NCBI GenBank assembly: GCA_030762935.1
Contig: CM060899.1
Coordinates: 17,715,001 to 17,779,000, forward strand
DNA: 64,000 bases
Source: Hymenopus coronatus
Lineage: Eukaryota; Arthropoda; Insecta; Mantodea; Hymenopodidae
Direction: 5' to 3'
This document shows, piece after piece, positions 21,402 to 32,871 of the stretch; the first letter of the stretch is position 1, and every line of letters starts with the position of its first letter. A program made the translations under genes and the position numbers. The notes beneath the pieces were generated by a model. That model did not search any database and was not told where the DNA came from. It saw only the letters and a list, made by a program, of their open reading frames with translations.

Positions 21402-21956
21402 CTAAAACGTCAAGGTAAAAGAAAGTTTTGCTAAAAATTTAAAAACCCTGTCCACTGCTCTTGGGTCATCTGCCAGGACCTCAGCAAGAGAGGCCGGCAC
21501 GCCCATAGATGACCGAATGTGTGCCAGGTGACCACACTCCAGCAACACATGAACTCTGTGCCTCCCCACAGAGCGCACAGACAGGAGCAGGTTCACGTTT
21601 AAAAAGGTAACTGTGAGTAAAAATACAGTGGCCAATTCTTAGCCGAGCTAGTACTACCTCCTCCCGGCGGAATAAACGAGAGGAGGTTACCCAGTTGACA
21701 GGGAGGTCCTTCACCTCTCGCAGCTTATTACCACGGAGAGCCGACCACTCCGCATGCCAAGTCGAAAAAACGGCTCTCCGTACAGCCACTCTAAAATCTT
21801 CTGCTGTTGAATGGGTAATCGTAACACTGGGCGCTGTGACTGCCGATTTCGCTGCCAAGTCCGCCGTGTCATTCCCTGGCAAGCCAACGTGTCCAGGAAT
21901 CCATGCGCACTCCACATTAAAACCAGAAGCGTATAAGCTCAGAAAGGCTACTGTTC
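21402..21956 (-). pseudogene. Retrotransposon RNase H domain plus C-terminal zinc knuckle
   Basis: RNase H is shown by CAWIPGHVGLPGNDTADLAAK, the conserved region around the last catalytic Asp in non-LTR RNase H domains. Downstream is RLRIGHCIFTHSYLFKREPAPVCALCG, the start of the C-terminal CCHC knuckle. After a frameshift near 21600 the frame continues with VHVLLECGHLAHIRS, supplying the His and last Cys. It ends at about 21402. Gene order RNase H then CCHC fits I-clade or related elements. Confidence 0.82.
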
Positions 21957-22390
21957 ACCACATACCGTAACGTGGTATTTTGCGGAACAGATATGTCCAA
22001 GAAGTTAAAGCAAACAAAATAAAATAGATTATAAGCTATGAGTGTGGTTATATTTAACTAAAAGTCTGTACGTGATCTTTTCTTTCTCTAGTAATACACA
22101 TATAAACTTAGATTCACAGTAATGTATTACAAAATGTTTAAGATTCCCTGAATTGAAAATTTAAGTCCTGAATTCACCTGTTTTGCAACAAAATAAACTT
22201 ACAGAACTTTTATGTTTCTGTCTACTTGATGTTAAATTAGATAAATTCTAGCCGAAATGTCCTATAACGTATTTTCTTGTGGTGCAACGGAATTAAGGTG
22301 ATACATTTGGTTATAGCGAAAATAAGATCTTTTAAAAGCTGATAGCTTTATGACGGCAATGAAATTCCGATCTCTTAGCATAACCAGGTG
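21957..22390. other. Unique spacer, about 430 bp
   Basis: AT-rich. Weak resemblance to P body words (GGAATTAAGGTGATACATTTGG, TTAAAAGCTGATAGC) near 22290-22360 may be an old P fragment. No gene is seen. Confidence 0.3.
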
Positions 22391-23086
22391 CAGAAAACGT
22401 GATGTGCCCCATTCACGTGACTTTATCCACATCTCTGTAACAAATTATTGTTAATTAGGTTATCCTTCGACTACTTTATGCTAATTGAGATAAACGTTTG
22501 CAGAAACGGTCTTATTAGTTAGTTCCTTATAAACAGAAGGGAAATAAAGGAATACACTAATCTAAACCGACAGTCAATTTTTACTTTCTCTACACATACT
22601 ATGTATATAGCATATAGAGAAGGAATATCTTGAAAACTGGTAAACTCCACGAAAAAAATGCATATGAGATAAATTGTGTGTTTTAAATAGATTTATATTT
22701 TCTATTCAGTAAGTTTTTTTCTATCCCTTACGGTTTACCAGTTACACAACATTCAGAAAAATTAAACCAGGATGATCATATCTTCAGAGGTTATTCTCAT
22801 AAAGTTCTAGATATACATTTTATTTGTCATATAAATATCTTAAATATAAAGAATTTTAGTCAAAATAGCTAGAGCCATTTTTAAGGGAAAAAAAAAAAAA
22901 ACATTTTCGAAAATTTGTCCATGTAAAGAGTAGTTTAAGGTGGAGTGATTTTCCTCAAAATCTTCGTGTCGCATCCTTGGAAGATACTAAACCTAAATAC
23001 CAAGTTTGATATTTAACGGACTTTTCGTTTTTGAACTATACTGACCACAGACACAGACATACACACACGGACATTTTTCTAAAACT
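22391..23086 (-). mobile_element. Family P copy, reverse, with an extra palindrome inside
   Basis: The hairpin end (ACGTGATGTGCCCCATTCACGTGAC) at 22391-22576 is followed by a forward palindrome (TTTTTACTTTCTCTACACATAC, 22577-22620). The reverse body then continues from GGAATATCTTGAAAAC to 23086. A palindrome terminus has replaced about 100 bp of body. Confidence 0.65.
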
Positions 23087-23087
23087 G

Positions 23088-23868
23088 TTACTTTCTCATC
23101 AAATACTATGTACATAGTGTATAGAGAAAATATTGCATTCCAACCCAAAATTCGATACCAATATTTCACCGGAAATACATGTTTTGAATTCCCCTGAATC
23201 CCTGTGCGTGTGTGTGTGTGTGTGTGTGTCTGTGTGCCTGTGGACAACATAACTCAAAAATGAAAAGACCGTTGAATACCAAACTTTGTATTTATTTACA
23301 TGGAACTTTTTTGGAAAACTTTGATTTTCTTAAAAATGGCTCTTACGACTTTGATTAAAATATCGTCTATTAAAGATATTTACCTGGTAAACAATATTTA
23401 TATCTTGACTTTTCTGGGAATAACCTCTGAAGACTACTTTATTCTAGATCAAATTTACGAAATTTCTCATAACTGCTAAACTGTAAGAGATGTACAAAAA
23501 CTTACCATATAAAAATGTAGAGCACTTTAAAACACACAATTTATGTCATATACATTTTTTCGTGGAGTTGATGGTTTTTTAGATATTCCTTGTTTTTGGT
23601 TTCAGCTTTGAAAAACTTATACTTTTCTCATACAGGAATTTGTCAGTTCCTGTCCATACAAACAAAGGAACTTCAGTCACAAAGCAACCAGCTTTTGACT
23701 TCACTTTAACCTATGGTACTCCCTTATTTCGCTTCTACTTACAAGAAAGCAAGTTTCTGCTAATTTTTCCTTTATTAGCATGAAGTAAATAAAAACATAA
23801 GATTTTTAAGAATAATTAGTTACAGAGATGTAGAGAAAGTCATGTGAATGGAACACATCAGATTTTTT
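23088..23868 (+). mobile_element. Family P copy, front-deleted
   Basis: Starts TTACTTTCTCATCAAATACTATG and contains a GT run at about 23208-23230. It lacks the TATCTTCCAGGGATGCG to CCCTTTACATGG interval. It ends GAATGGAACACATCAGATTTTTT. Confidence 0.8.
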
Positions 23869-23983
23869 GGGATTCAGGGGAAATCAAGACATATATTTCC
23901 AGTAAAACTTCGGTATTAAATTTTTGGGTGCAATACAATGCTTTCTCTATACACTATGTATATAGTATGTGTAGAGAAAGTAA
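23869..23983 (-). mobile_element. Family P palindrome-end fragment
   Basis: GGGATTCAGGGG to the palindrome ACACTATGTATATAGTATGTG and AGAGAAAGTAAAA. It joins the preceding forward copy tail to head in opposite orientation. Confidence 0.7.
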
Positions 23984-24228
23984 AACGATCCCCAGTAGTC
24001 TGAACAAAAGGTTCTGGAATGACAAATGTATTCAAAATTACTCAAGTAAACTCCCTCAGATGAGGAAACCAATATTGATTGGCAATCAAATCCATCAAAT
24101 GAACAAATGAGAGCGGATATGTATGGTACTCGATTACACATTGGTATTCAAAGCTATCCAGGAACACATTATAAAAAACTGGTTTCACACATAGCGTTCA
24201 GTACAGAGTGACTTTTTAATGAGGTATA
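23984..24228. other. Unique spacer
   Basis: About 245 bp with no repeat or recognised homology. Confidence 0.3.
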
Positions 24229-24231
24229 TTT

Positions 24232-25215
24232 TTACTTTCTGCCCGAGTGGATAGAGAAGGTATTGTATTCCACCCAAAAATTCGATGTCAATATTACACC
24301 AGAAATATATGTTTTGAGTCCTCCTGAGTACAAAAAAAGCCCGCGCGTGTGTGTCTGTGTATGTGCATCGACAGTATAACGGGAAAAAGAAAAGCCCATT
24401 AAATACCAAAATTTGTATTTATATTTACTATCTTCCAAGGATGCGACACGAAGATTTTGAAGAAAATCTCACACCAAAAACTCCCTTTAGATGGAAAAAA
24501 AAATAATTGGAAATTGTGTTTTTCTCAGAAATCGCTTTAATGATTTTGATTAAAATAACGTAGGTATATTTAATATATTTTCATCACAAGCAAAATGTAT
24601 ATTTTAAAATTTCTGAATTGTTATAGAAAATTTCCCCACCCTAACTACCCTTTACATGGAAGAAAACTTAAAAATAATTGATTTTATAAAAAATGACTAA
24701 ACATTTTTGTTACAATCTCTTAAATTTAAAATATTTACATGGCAAATAAAATGTATTGCTTGAATTTTCTGTGAATAGCCATTGAAGACTTTTTCTAAAT
24801 TTTGTACCGTAAGAGATAGACAAAAACTTAATACATAAAAACCGTAGATGTCATTTAAATACACAATTTGTGTCCTATACATTTTTTCGTGGAGTTGAAC
24901 GTTTTCGAGGTATTCCTTGTTATTAGTTTCAGTTTGAATATTTTTAAAATTTTTCTCATTCGAAAGCTTGTCAACTGCTGACCACACAAAGTAACGTACT
25001 TTAATCCTGTACCAAACACATTTTAAAGCATTTGACTGTCGGTTTAACATAGTGTATTCGCATACTTCCCTTCTACTTATAAGGAACTAAGTATAAAGTT
25101 TGTTTCTGCTACGTTTATCTCGCTCGATTAGCATGAACTAATAGACAAATAAGCTTATTAAAAATAATGCGTTTGAGCTGTAGAGAAAGTCTTGAGAATG
25201 GGACATAGTGTGCAC
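24232..25215 (+). mobile_element. Chimeric family P copy with a duplicated middle
   Basis: The palindrome centre is deleted (ACTTTCTGCCCGAGTGGATAGAGAAGG). The body reaches about 24620 and then restarts at the CCCTTTACATGGAA block (24638). It continues to a degraded hairpin end. This looks like two truncated copies fused head to tail. Confidence 0.6.
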
Positions 25216-25240
25216 AGACACAGACAGGAACCATTTTCTA

Positions 25241-26232
25241 AAAAATCTGATGTGTTCCATTCACATGACTTTCTCTACATCTCTGTAACAAAAAAAAATG
25301 TTTGGTAGTATAACCTCCTTTAACCTGGTTTGGTCTTATCGGACGATGAATGAAATTGATAATATGATGCTCAAATGATCTCAGGATCCATGGAGCTTAA
25401 AGTTACTTGACATTCGTCTTCTGAGGATAAGGGAAAACCCCGAAAAAAACCTTATCCGGGTAACTCGCCCTAAGCGAGATTCGAACTCACGACCTTTTTA
25501 ATGTGAGGCAGACACGCTACCACCACAACACTCAGGCGGGCTGTAACATATTGTAGTTAAAAAGCATATGCTTCTATTTACTTCATGCTAATTGGCAGAA
25601 ATAGTCTTATTGCTTGCTTCCTTGTAAGTAGAAGCGAAATGAGGGAGTTCCATAGATTAAAGTGATAGTCAAAAACTGGTTGCTATGTAACTGAAGTTCT
25701 TTTGTTTGTATGGACAGGAGTTAAGAAATTCCTGTATGAGAAAAGTATAATGTCTTTAAAATGATCAACTCCACGAAAAAAATGTATATGACATAAATTG
25801 CGTATTTTATCGTGAGCTACATTTCTGAGTAGTAAATTTTCCCCCATCTTTTATGGTTTCGCAATTAAGCACAATTCATCCAGAATAAAGTAGTTTTCAG
25901 GGACTGTTCCCACAAAATTCAAGATATACATTTTATTTGTCAGGTTAAGATCTCTAATATACAATATAAAATCTAAATCGTTAGAGCCATTTTTAAGAAA
26001 ATCAAAATTTTCACAATTTTTTCCATGTAAAGTGTACTTTGGGGTGGGGGGATTTTCTTGAAAATCTTTGATTCGCATCCTTGGAAGATGCCAGACTTAA
26101 ATATCAAGTTTGGTCTTTAACGGTCTTTTTGTTTGTTTTTTTTTGGATTCAGGGAGCTTCAAAACATGTATTTCCAGTACAAAGCAATACCTTCTCTACA
26201 CACGATGTACATAGTACGTGTAGAGAAAGTAA
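25241..26232 (-). mobile_element. Family P copy, reverse, split by a SINE
   Basis: Starts AAAAAATCTGATGTGTTCCATTC in the A-tract of a small reverse P fragment (25211-25240). It is interrupted by the SINE at 25291-25541 and ends with GTACATAGTACGTGTAGAG. Confidence 0.82.
25291..25541 (-). mobile_element. tRNA-derived SINE, 251 bp, with target-site duplication
   Basis: On the reverse strand it begins GCCCGCCTGAGTG, with A-box-like GTGGTGGTAGCG and B box GTGAGTTCGAATCTC. The TGTAACA target of the P copy is duplicated at 25284-25290 and 25542-25548. It differs from families R and the 14.9 kb SINE. Confidence 0.85.
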
Positions 26233-26370
26233 TAAACAATTTCTGGACCTACAGTGTTGATTAACGTTTGTTCATCCTCCGTCCGCAAGAAATATTTTCC
26301 CCGAATATTTGACATACCTTTTTGTTAATTCTGTGTTTGTATTCTGCACCCTCTGAGTTTATGATAGCAG
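26233..26370. other. Unique spacer
   Basis: Nothing recognisable. Confidence 0.3.
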
Positions 26371-26640
26371 CTTCCTTTGTAGCTCAGTGGTTCCAGCAAT
26401 CGGGAGATCCATGGTTCAAATCCCGGCTATGCTTTGGTTTTTCAGTTTAGCTCTTCTATTACATGATTGTACTGTGACAGTACCGTGTGCGGCCATTCTT
26501 ACTTTCGCAGAAGCTTGCGAAGTAGCTGCAGACCTTGGGATTCGATAAACACAATGAAAGCGACGCCGGCTACTGGAAGTCTTGTAATGCGACACGTCGT
26601 CGGAGCCGGCACGCTTCCGTGACGTCATTCATGACTACAC
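26371..26640 (+). mobile_element. Probable tRNA-derived SINE
   Basis: TTTGTAGCTCAGTGG (A box) and CCATGGTTCAAATCCC (B box) are about 35 bp apart, as in a tRNA. The acceptor ends do not pair convincingly, so this is not a functional tRNA gene. A GC-richer body follows to about 26640. Confidence 0.55.
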
Positions 26641-26861
26641 AAGCAAGAGTTACAACCCAAGTTAAAGCCTATTCAGCCTTAAGTTAATTCCCACCAAAAC
26701 AAAAGGCAGGTGACCATTCGCACCCGAAATGCCATAATATCTTCGCGTACTCGCGGCATATTATAATGTAAAGCGAACAGAGCTCTTATTAAAACAACTT
26801 AAACAGCAACTAAAATATTCTATTAGGTACAACGCAGATAATATTGATATTCACCCACAAA
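26641..26861. other. Unique spacer
   Basis: About 220 bp with no recognised feature. Confidence 0.3.
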
Positions 26862-27217
26862 AAAAGAAACTGATGTGTTCCATTCACATGACTTTCTCTA
26901 CATCTCTGCAACAAATTATAGTTAAAAAGCTTATGCTTCTATTTACTTAATCCTAATCGAGAAAAAATTACCAGAAATAGTCTTATTACTTGCTTCCTTG
27001 TAAGTAGAAACGAAATTAGGGAGTACCATAGGGTAAAGTGATAGTCAAAAGCTGATTGCTATGAGAAAAGTATAAGTTTTTCAAAGATGAAACCAAAAAC
27101 AAGGAATATGTCAAGAACGATCAGCTCCACGAAAAGAAATGTATATAAAATATTACGGTTTATCAGTTATACAAAATTCTGTAAAGTAGTCTTCAGAGGC
27201 TATTCCCGGAAAATTCA

Positions 27218-27259
<42 letters not shown>

Positions 27260-27632
27260 TGTCAGGTAAATATCTTTAATATATGATATTTTAATCAAAA
27301 TCGTTAGAGCCATTTCCGATAAAATCAAAATTTTCGAAAAAAGGTCCATATGAAGGGTAGTTTGGGGGCGGAGAGATTTTTCTCAAAATCTTCGTGTCTC
27401 ATCCCTGGAAGATACTAAACTTAAATACCAAGTTTGGTATTTTATCGACTTTTCGTTTTTGAGTTATCGTGTTCACAGACACACGGACACACGGACCTTT
27501 TTCTGAAAATACTTTTTTTGGATACAGGGGACCCTAAAACATATATTTCCAGTGAAATCTCGGTATCGAATTTTTGGGTGGAGTGCAGTACTTTCTCTAT
27601 ACACTACGTACATATAAGTATAGAGAAAGTAA
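26862..27632 (-). mobile_element. Family P copy, reverse, with a (TA)n expansion
   Basis: Starts GAAACTGATGTGTTCCATTCACATG and ends ACATATAAGTATAGAGAAAG. A TA run at about 27221-27256 replaces the AAGATATACATTTTATTTG block. The palindrome is partly collapsed. Confidence 0.82.
27221..27256. repeat. (TA)n microsatellite
   Basis: About 17 TA units, apparently grown from the GATATACAT motif present at this place in other P copies. Confidence 0.9.
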
Positions 27633-27825
27633 AAATGAGTACAAATGTAATAATTTACTCCAAAAAGCACTGGTAACAAAAACAAATAACATGTATGTGA
27701 TAACTTACATTTTATTCGCTCTCTGGAAGCGGCTCTATTCCCTCTAGATCAGAATTGTCGTTTGAGCTGTTCGAGTTGCTGCTTAGCACTCCAAGGTTAA
27801 TAAACAGGTTGGCAGCAACGGTGTT
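27633..27825. other. Unique spacer
   Basis: Includes CTCTGGAAGCGGCTCTATTCC, with no recognisable family. It contains the target site of the next SINE. Confidence 0.3.
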
Positions 27826-28037
27826 GACCGCTCCGTGGCCGAGTGGTTAGACCACTCGCCTCTCACCTAGATTTGTGGTGGACAAAGCGGCGCTGGGGTG
27901 GGTTTTCTCCGGGTACTGCGGTTACTCCCGCCATCACATTCCACCGGTGCTCCATCATCATTCATATCACCAGTGTCACCGCCTGCGGTGCCATAAGTAG
28001 TTAAAGCGGGCGTTAAACACTACCAAAAAAAAAACAA
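27826..28037 (+). mobile_element. Family R tRNA-derived SINE with target-site duplication
   Basis: The head is CTCCGTGGCCGAGTGGTTAG (A box). The B-box segment is deleted relative to the 51.3 kb copy: CTCACCTAGA passes straight to TTTGTGGTGGACAAAG. The tail is AAGCGGGCGTTAAACACTACC plus A10. It is flanked by CAACGGTGTT (27816-27825) and CAACGGGGTT (28038-28047). Confidence 0.87.
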
Positions 28038-28865
28038 CAACGGGGTTACTTAAACTGTCCATAAACAGCACTTATTAGGCTACATGTAGCACTTTATTAA
28101 CTATTGGCAGCTCATTAACAATAAAAAAAATGGAATTGTGCACTATTACGCAAAAATGCATTTTTCACAAAGTCACCGCATTTTTCTTTTTCCCCCGGGT
28201 GTAACCACTTTTACCGTTTAAGAGTTTTCTTTATGAGCACTATTTATATTTGTACTGAACTCAGATGTTGCTTTCATGGGAGGTGTTGGATATTTCTCAC
28301 AAAACTTAACAATAAACATTCAACATTATAGCTTTTTCACCTCTGGTCAATGGTTTACCGATCTTATGTAACTCGACGAAGATACGAGAGGAAACTCTTG
28401 GCGACCGTCCTCCATGATTCTAAACAGCAATAACCAGCAACCGTTTCTATATAAACAATATTGCAGAAATCAGGTGATTCATACGAATAGCATGTTGGAA
28501 CTTACAGCTCCGTTCAACGGCACAAATTGGCGTCAATTTAACTCTTAGGTATTTGTATAGAATAAATTCATTGTGTAATTTAGATTGTTAGCATGGAATT
28601 ACATTCTTGCAAGCACTACTACTATGTTGTACCGCGGTGCACTCTCCATGTGCTTCCGTTTTGACGCGGATCAACCTAAGAGTGAATAGAAAATAGTTAG
28701 GCTTGAGTTGGTCTTCGAGTGTTAGCGTGCAGTGTCGTGAAAGCAGTGAACTCTCTACGCGTTGAGAACCTCATGCATAACAGTCAATCAGAGACAGTTA
28801 TTTTGTAACCAGTTTTGAAGCAAATTATAGTAGTGTTGTTGTATGATAGGATTTTTCTTGCTTCA
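28038..28865. other. Unique spacer, about 830 bp
   Basis: No repeat-family match and no long open frame. It has an 11-bp inverted match AACTCTTAGGT (about 28540) and ACCTAAGAGTG (about 28673). Host regulatory or exonic sequence cannot be excluded. Confidence 0.3.
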
Positions 28866-29070
28866 GAAGTCTACAGTGAAATCTTGATATCAAATTCTTA
28901 GGTGGAGTACAATACTACAAATACGTGGCAAATAGAAGAAAAATCTCTTTCATTCATGGGTCTTCAAAACGTGTATTTACAGTTTAATTTTCGATCGATT
29001 TTTTGGGGGTCCCATTACTTCCTTTATTTACTTTGGATAAGAATAACAATGTATCTAATGATTAAAGAAT
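28866..29070 (-). mobile_element. Degenerate family P fragment(s)
   Basis: ACAGTGAAATCTTGATATCAAATTC and GGTGGAGTACAATAC match the palindrome-side block. A second weak match follows near 28965-29035. Confidence 0.4.
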
Positions 29071-29612
29071 TTAAAACACCAGAAAAGTGATTTTAGGCTT
29101 AAAAAACCAGATCTATAGGCTGGCATTTCTTTTATTTTAGTGCCTGAATCATTAATCATTTTCCTCTTAAATACATTAATTTATACTACTCTACAAAAGC
29201 TGTAATTTCAAGAAGTTTCGGCAATATTTACAGTTTGCTCCTCTTAAGGACCAATAACGCAACCGGCAGCCCAAATACAGCTTGTGGAGCGCAGAGCAGG
29301 ATTTTCCACGCTCCAGCGGTGCATGTAATGGTGCCATTGTTGCAGAACCGTGGCTCGTTGGAGAGCGGATGGGGGCCAGAAAACTCCAGTATTGCAACCA
29401 TCCATACATCTCTTCGGCCCACGACTGAAGTTACAATCACAAGAATTGGTATTTTTACTGATGCATTTCTCCTACAACCCTAGGGCACGATCGGAATTCT
29501 GCTGAGACTCAGGTCTACGCGAGCTTTTATTGACTGTTGTGGGCAGTAAATTAAACAGCGAGTTTTTAATGGAGAGCTCTCATTGAGGGGAAACCAATGT
29601 GATACTATTTTT
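29071..29612. other. Unique spacer, about 540 bp
   Basis: The GC-richer part 29220-29475 stays open on both strands (82 codons forward, 70 and 72 reverse), with no protein family I recognise. An old exon or unknown repeat is possible. Confidence 0.35.
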
Positions 29613-29706
29613 ACTTTCTCTATACGCACTATGTACGCACTCCACCTAAAAAATCGATACCGAGATTTCACCAGAAATATATGTTTTAGGGTCCCCTGTA
29701 TCCAAA
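29613..29706 (+). mobile_element. Family P fragment, palindrome side
   Basis: ACTTTCTCTATACGCACTATG with half of the palindrome deleted, ending in the TCCAAAAAA tract where a reverse copy begins. Confidence 0.7.
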
Positions 29707-30440
29707 AAAAATCTGATGTGTTCCATTCACATGACTTTCTCTACAATTCTACAATAAATTATTGTTAAAAAGCTTATGCTTCTATTTACTTCCTGATAAT
29801 CGAGAAAAAAATTAGCAGAAATAGTCTTATTACTTGCTTCCTTCTAAGTAGAGACGAAATAAGGGAGTAGCATAGGTTAAAGTGATAGTGAAAAGCTGGT
29901 TGCTATGTGACTGAAGTTCCTTTGTTTGTATGGACACGAGTTCACAAAATCCTGTATGAGAAAGGTATGTGTTTTATAGCTGAAATAAAAACAAGGAATA
30001 TCTCCAAAACAATGAACTCCACGAAAAAATTTTTATAACATAAATTGTGTGTTTTAAAGTGCTCTACATTTGTTGTGTGGTAAGTTTTTGTCATCTCTTA
30101 CGGTTTAGCAGTTATGCAAAATTCCGTAAAATTGACCAATAATAAGGTAGTCTTCAGAGGCTATTCCCAGAAAATTGAAAATATACAATTTATTTGTCAG
30201 AAAAATGTCTTTCATATACGATATTTTAATCCAAATCGTTAGAGCCATTTTTTAGAAAATCAACAATTTCGAAAAAAGTTCCATGTAAAGGGTAGTTTGG
30301 GTTGGGGGGATTTTTTTTTTTCAAAATCTTCGCGTCGCATCCCTGGAAGATACTAAACTTAAATACCAAGTTTAGTATTTTACCGACTTTTCGTTTTTGA
30401 GTTATCGTGTTCACAGACACACGGACACATTGACACACGG

Positions 30441-30471
<31 letters not shown>

Positions 30472-30612
30472 CCTTTTTGTGAAAATGCTTTTTTTTTGGA
30501 TACAGGGGACCGTAAAACATATATTTCCGTTGAAATCTCGGCATCGAATTTTTGGGTGGAGTGCAATACCTTCTCTATACACTATGTACATAGTGTGTAT
30601 AGAGAAAGTAAA
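29707..30612 (-). mobile_element. Family P copy, full length, reverse
   Basis: Starts AAATCTGATGTGTTCCATTCAC and has a CA run at about 30440-30468. It ends with the palindrome at about 30570-30612. It abuts another reverse copy. Confidence 0.87.
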
Positions 30613-31441
30613 AATCTAATATGTTACACTCACATGACTTTCTATAGCTGTTCTACAAACTTATTACATAAGATTATTCTTCTTTCTGCACCTTCCTAAT
30701 CGAGGTACTCATTAGCACAATGTTCTTATTATTTAGTTCCTTATAAGTAGGAAAAAAATAAGGGATAACACTAGGCTAAACCGATAATCAAATATTTTAA
30801 AAGCTGTCGTTATTCGTTTTTCATTACAAATCGCTTCTTTTCTTTGCCAGAAGTAGAACAAAAGAAAAACGGACACTCCCGTCTGAGAAAAGTATAATTA
30901 CTTCACAACTGAAACTAGTAACAATGAATACCACGAAAATGGTAAGCTCCACGACAAAAATGTATATGACATAACTTGTGTATTTTAACAACACGTACAT
31001 ATTTTGTATAGTACGGTTTACTAGTTATGCAAAATTTTGCAAAATTCATCTAGAATGAACAGATTTTTAGAAGTTATTCCCAGAAAATTCAAGGTATACA
31101 TTTTATTTGTCAGGTAATATCTTTAATATACGGTATTTTAATCTAATTTTTTGCATGTAAAGGGTAGTTTGGGGTGTGGGGGGATTTTCTTGAAAATCTT
31201 CGTGTTGCATCCTTGAAAGATACCAAACTTAAATACCAGTTTGGGCTTTAACAGTCTTCTCGTTTTAGAGCTATGCTGTCCACAATCACACACAGACAGA
31301 CAGATACACACACACACACGGACCCTTTTGTAAAACTGCTTTTTTTTGGACTCAGTGGGTCCTAAAACATGTATTTCCGGTGATATCTTGGTGTCGAATT
31401 TTTGGGTGGAATACAATACTTCATCTATACACTATGTACAT
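30613..31441 (-). mobile_element. Family P copy, reverse, divergent
   Basis: Starts AAATCTAATATGTTACACTCACATG and ends halfway through the palindrome (CACTATGTACATG). Head to tail with the previous copy. It belongs to the subgroup with AAAACGGACACTCCCGTC. Confidence 0.8.
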
Positions 31442-31762
31442 GAGAGAATACCAGGCGTTCTTTTCAATATATGTTTCCTGCACACTTAACTGCTAAACAA
31501 GTTGCCGCGTCAGTGATTTTTCAAGGGGCAGAGCAGGTAGTAAGCGAACGCTCGCTGATTTAGAGCTTGCTGCTTGCATGTGTTTATTTCATGATTTCGT
31601 ACTGATAAACTTCGAAGTGCCGTCTGCTTGCAATTCCAAATAGGTCATTCAGGCAAACAACAACATTGAATACTCGGATCTTGTTATGGAAGACGCACCG
31701 AAATCAAACTGAGGCTTTATTTATGTTTGAGATATCGTATCACATGTTGCGAGCGCATTTTT
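31442..31762. other. Unique spacer, about 320 bp
   Basis: No recognised feature. Confidence 0.3.
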
Positions 31763-32608
31763 ACTTTCTCTATATGTACTTCCTATGTACATAAGTGTAT
31801 AGAAAAGGTATTGTAATGCACCCAAAATTCGTTACCGAGATTTCATCGGAAATATATGTTTTGATACCCCCGGAATCTAAAAAAAGGTGTCCGCGCGCGT
31901 GTGTGTGGTAATGTAACTCAAAAACGAAAAGACCGTTAAATACCAAACTTGGTATTTGGGTTCGGTATCTTTCAAGGGTGTTATACGAAGATTTTCAAGA
32001 AAATCCCCTTATCCCCAACTACCCCTTACATGGAACTTTTTTCGAAAATTTTGATTTTCTCAAAAATGGCTCTAACGATTTTGATTAAAATATCGTGTAT
32101 TAAAGGTATTTACCTGAAAAATAAAATGTATATCTTGAATTTTCTGGGTTTAGGCTCTAAAGACTACTTTATTCTGGATCAATTTTACGGAATTTTGCAT
32201 AACTGCTGAACCGTAAAAGATGAACAAAAACTTACCACACAAAAAATGTTGAGTACATTAAAACACAATTCATGTTATATACATTTTTTCGAGGAGTTGA
32301 TCGTTTTTTAAATATTCCTTGTTTTTGATTTCAGCTTTGAAACACTTGTACTTTTCTCAAACAGGAATTTGTCAACTTATGTCCATACAAAAGAGGAACT
32401 TCAGTCACCTAGTAACCAGCTTTTGACTTCACTTTAACCTATGATACTCCCATATTTTGCTTCTACTTACAAGGAAGCAAGTAATAAGACTATTTCTGCT
32501 AATTCTTTTCTCGACTAGCATGTAGTAGATAGAAGAATAAACTTTTTAACAATAATTTGTTGCAGCGATGTAGAAAAACTCACGTGAATGGAACACATCA
32601 GATTTTTT
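31763..32608 (+). mobile_element. Family P copy, full length
   Basis: Starts ACTTTCTCTATATGTACTTCC (four-base insertion in the palindrome) and ends GAATGGAACACATCAGATTTTTTTT. Confidence 0.87.
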
Positions 32609-32610
32609 TT

Positions 32611-32871
32611 TGTTTCATTTATATAGCCCCCTTTAACATCTAAGGTCATATTGGGGCCTTTATACTTGAAACAACTAGGTGCTTTACATTTGTATTAAAT
32701 TATTTCATTTTCCTGCAACACACACACACATTCACTCTCACATAACATACTTCTGTGGGGGATAGGGAATAATTCTGGCCAAAGAAAAATGCCTCTCCAC
32801 AGCCGGGAATCGAACCCGGGACCTCCGGGCGAGAAGTCAGTACGGAGACCACTCGACCACGGAGGCAGTCA
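32611..32871 (-). mobile_element. tRNA-derived SINE, about 260 bp
   Basis: The reverse strand reads GCCTCCGTGGTCGAGTGGTC (A box) and CCCGGGTTCGATTCCC (B box). A body with a short CA/GT tract follows, then the 3' end ACCTTAGATGTTAAAGGGGG ending AAATGAAACAAA. It lies between two head-to-tail P copies. No clear target-site duplication is seen. Confidence 0.8.

Larger units (their letters stand above)
21135..21956 (-). mobile_element. I-type non-LTR retrotransposon 3' end, 5'-truncated
   Basis: Contains the C-terminal RNase H and zinc-knuckle region, then a 3' UTR with GCGCTTATGACCTCGGCAG near the end, and a tail of ATC repeats (read as GAT repeats at about 21139-21172 on the + strand). The upstream reverse transcriptase is absent. 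Confidence 0.8.

Noticed and set aside
21402..21956. Host ribonuclease H gene
   Set aside because: RNase H is followed by a CCHC knuckle, a 3' UTR and a trinucleotide tail, as in I-type retrotransposons, and is frameshifted.
26371..26440. Functional tRNA gene
   Set aside because: A and B boxes are present, but acceptor-stem pairing and a clean 3' end are missing; it fits a SINE head better.
32800..32871. Functional reverse-strand tRNA gene
   Set aside because: The tRNA-like part is continuous with a 190-bp SINE body and ends in an A-rich tail.
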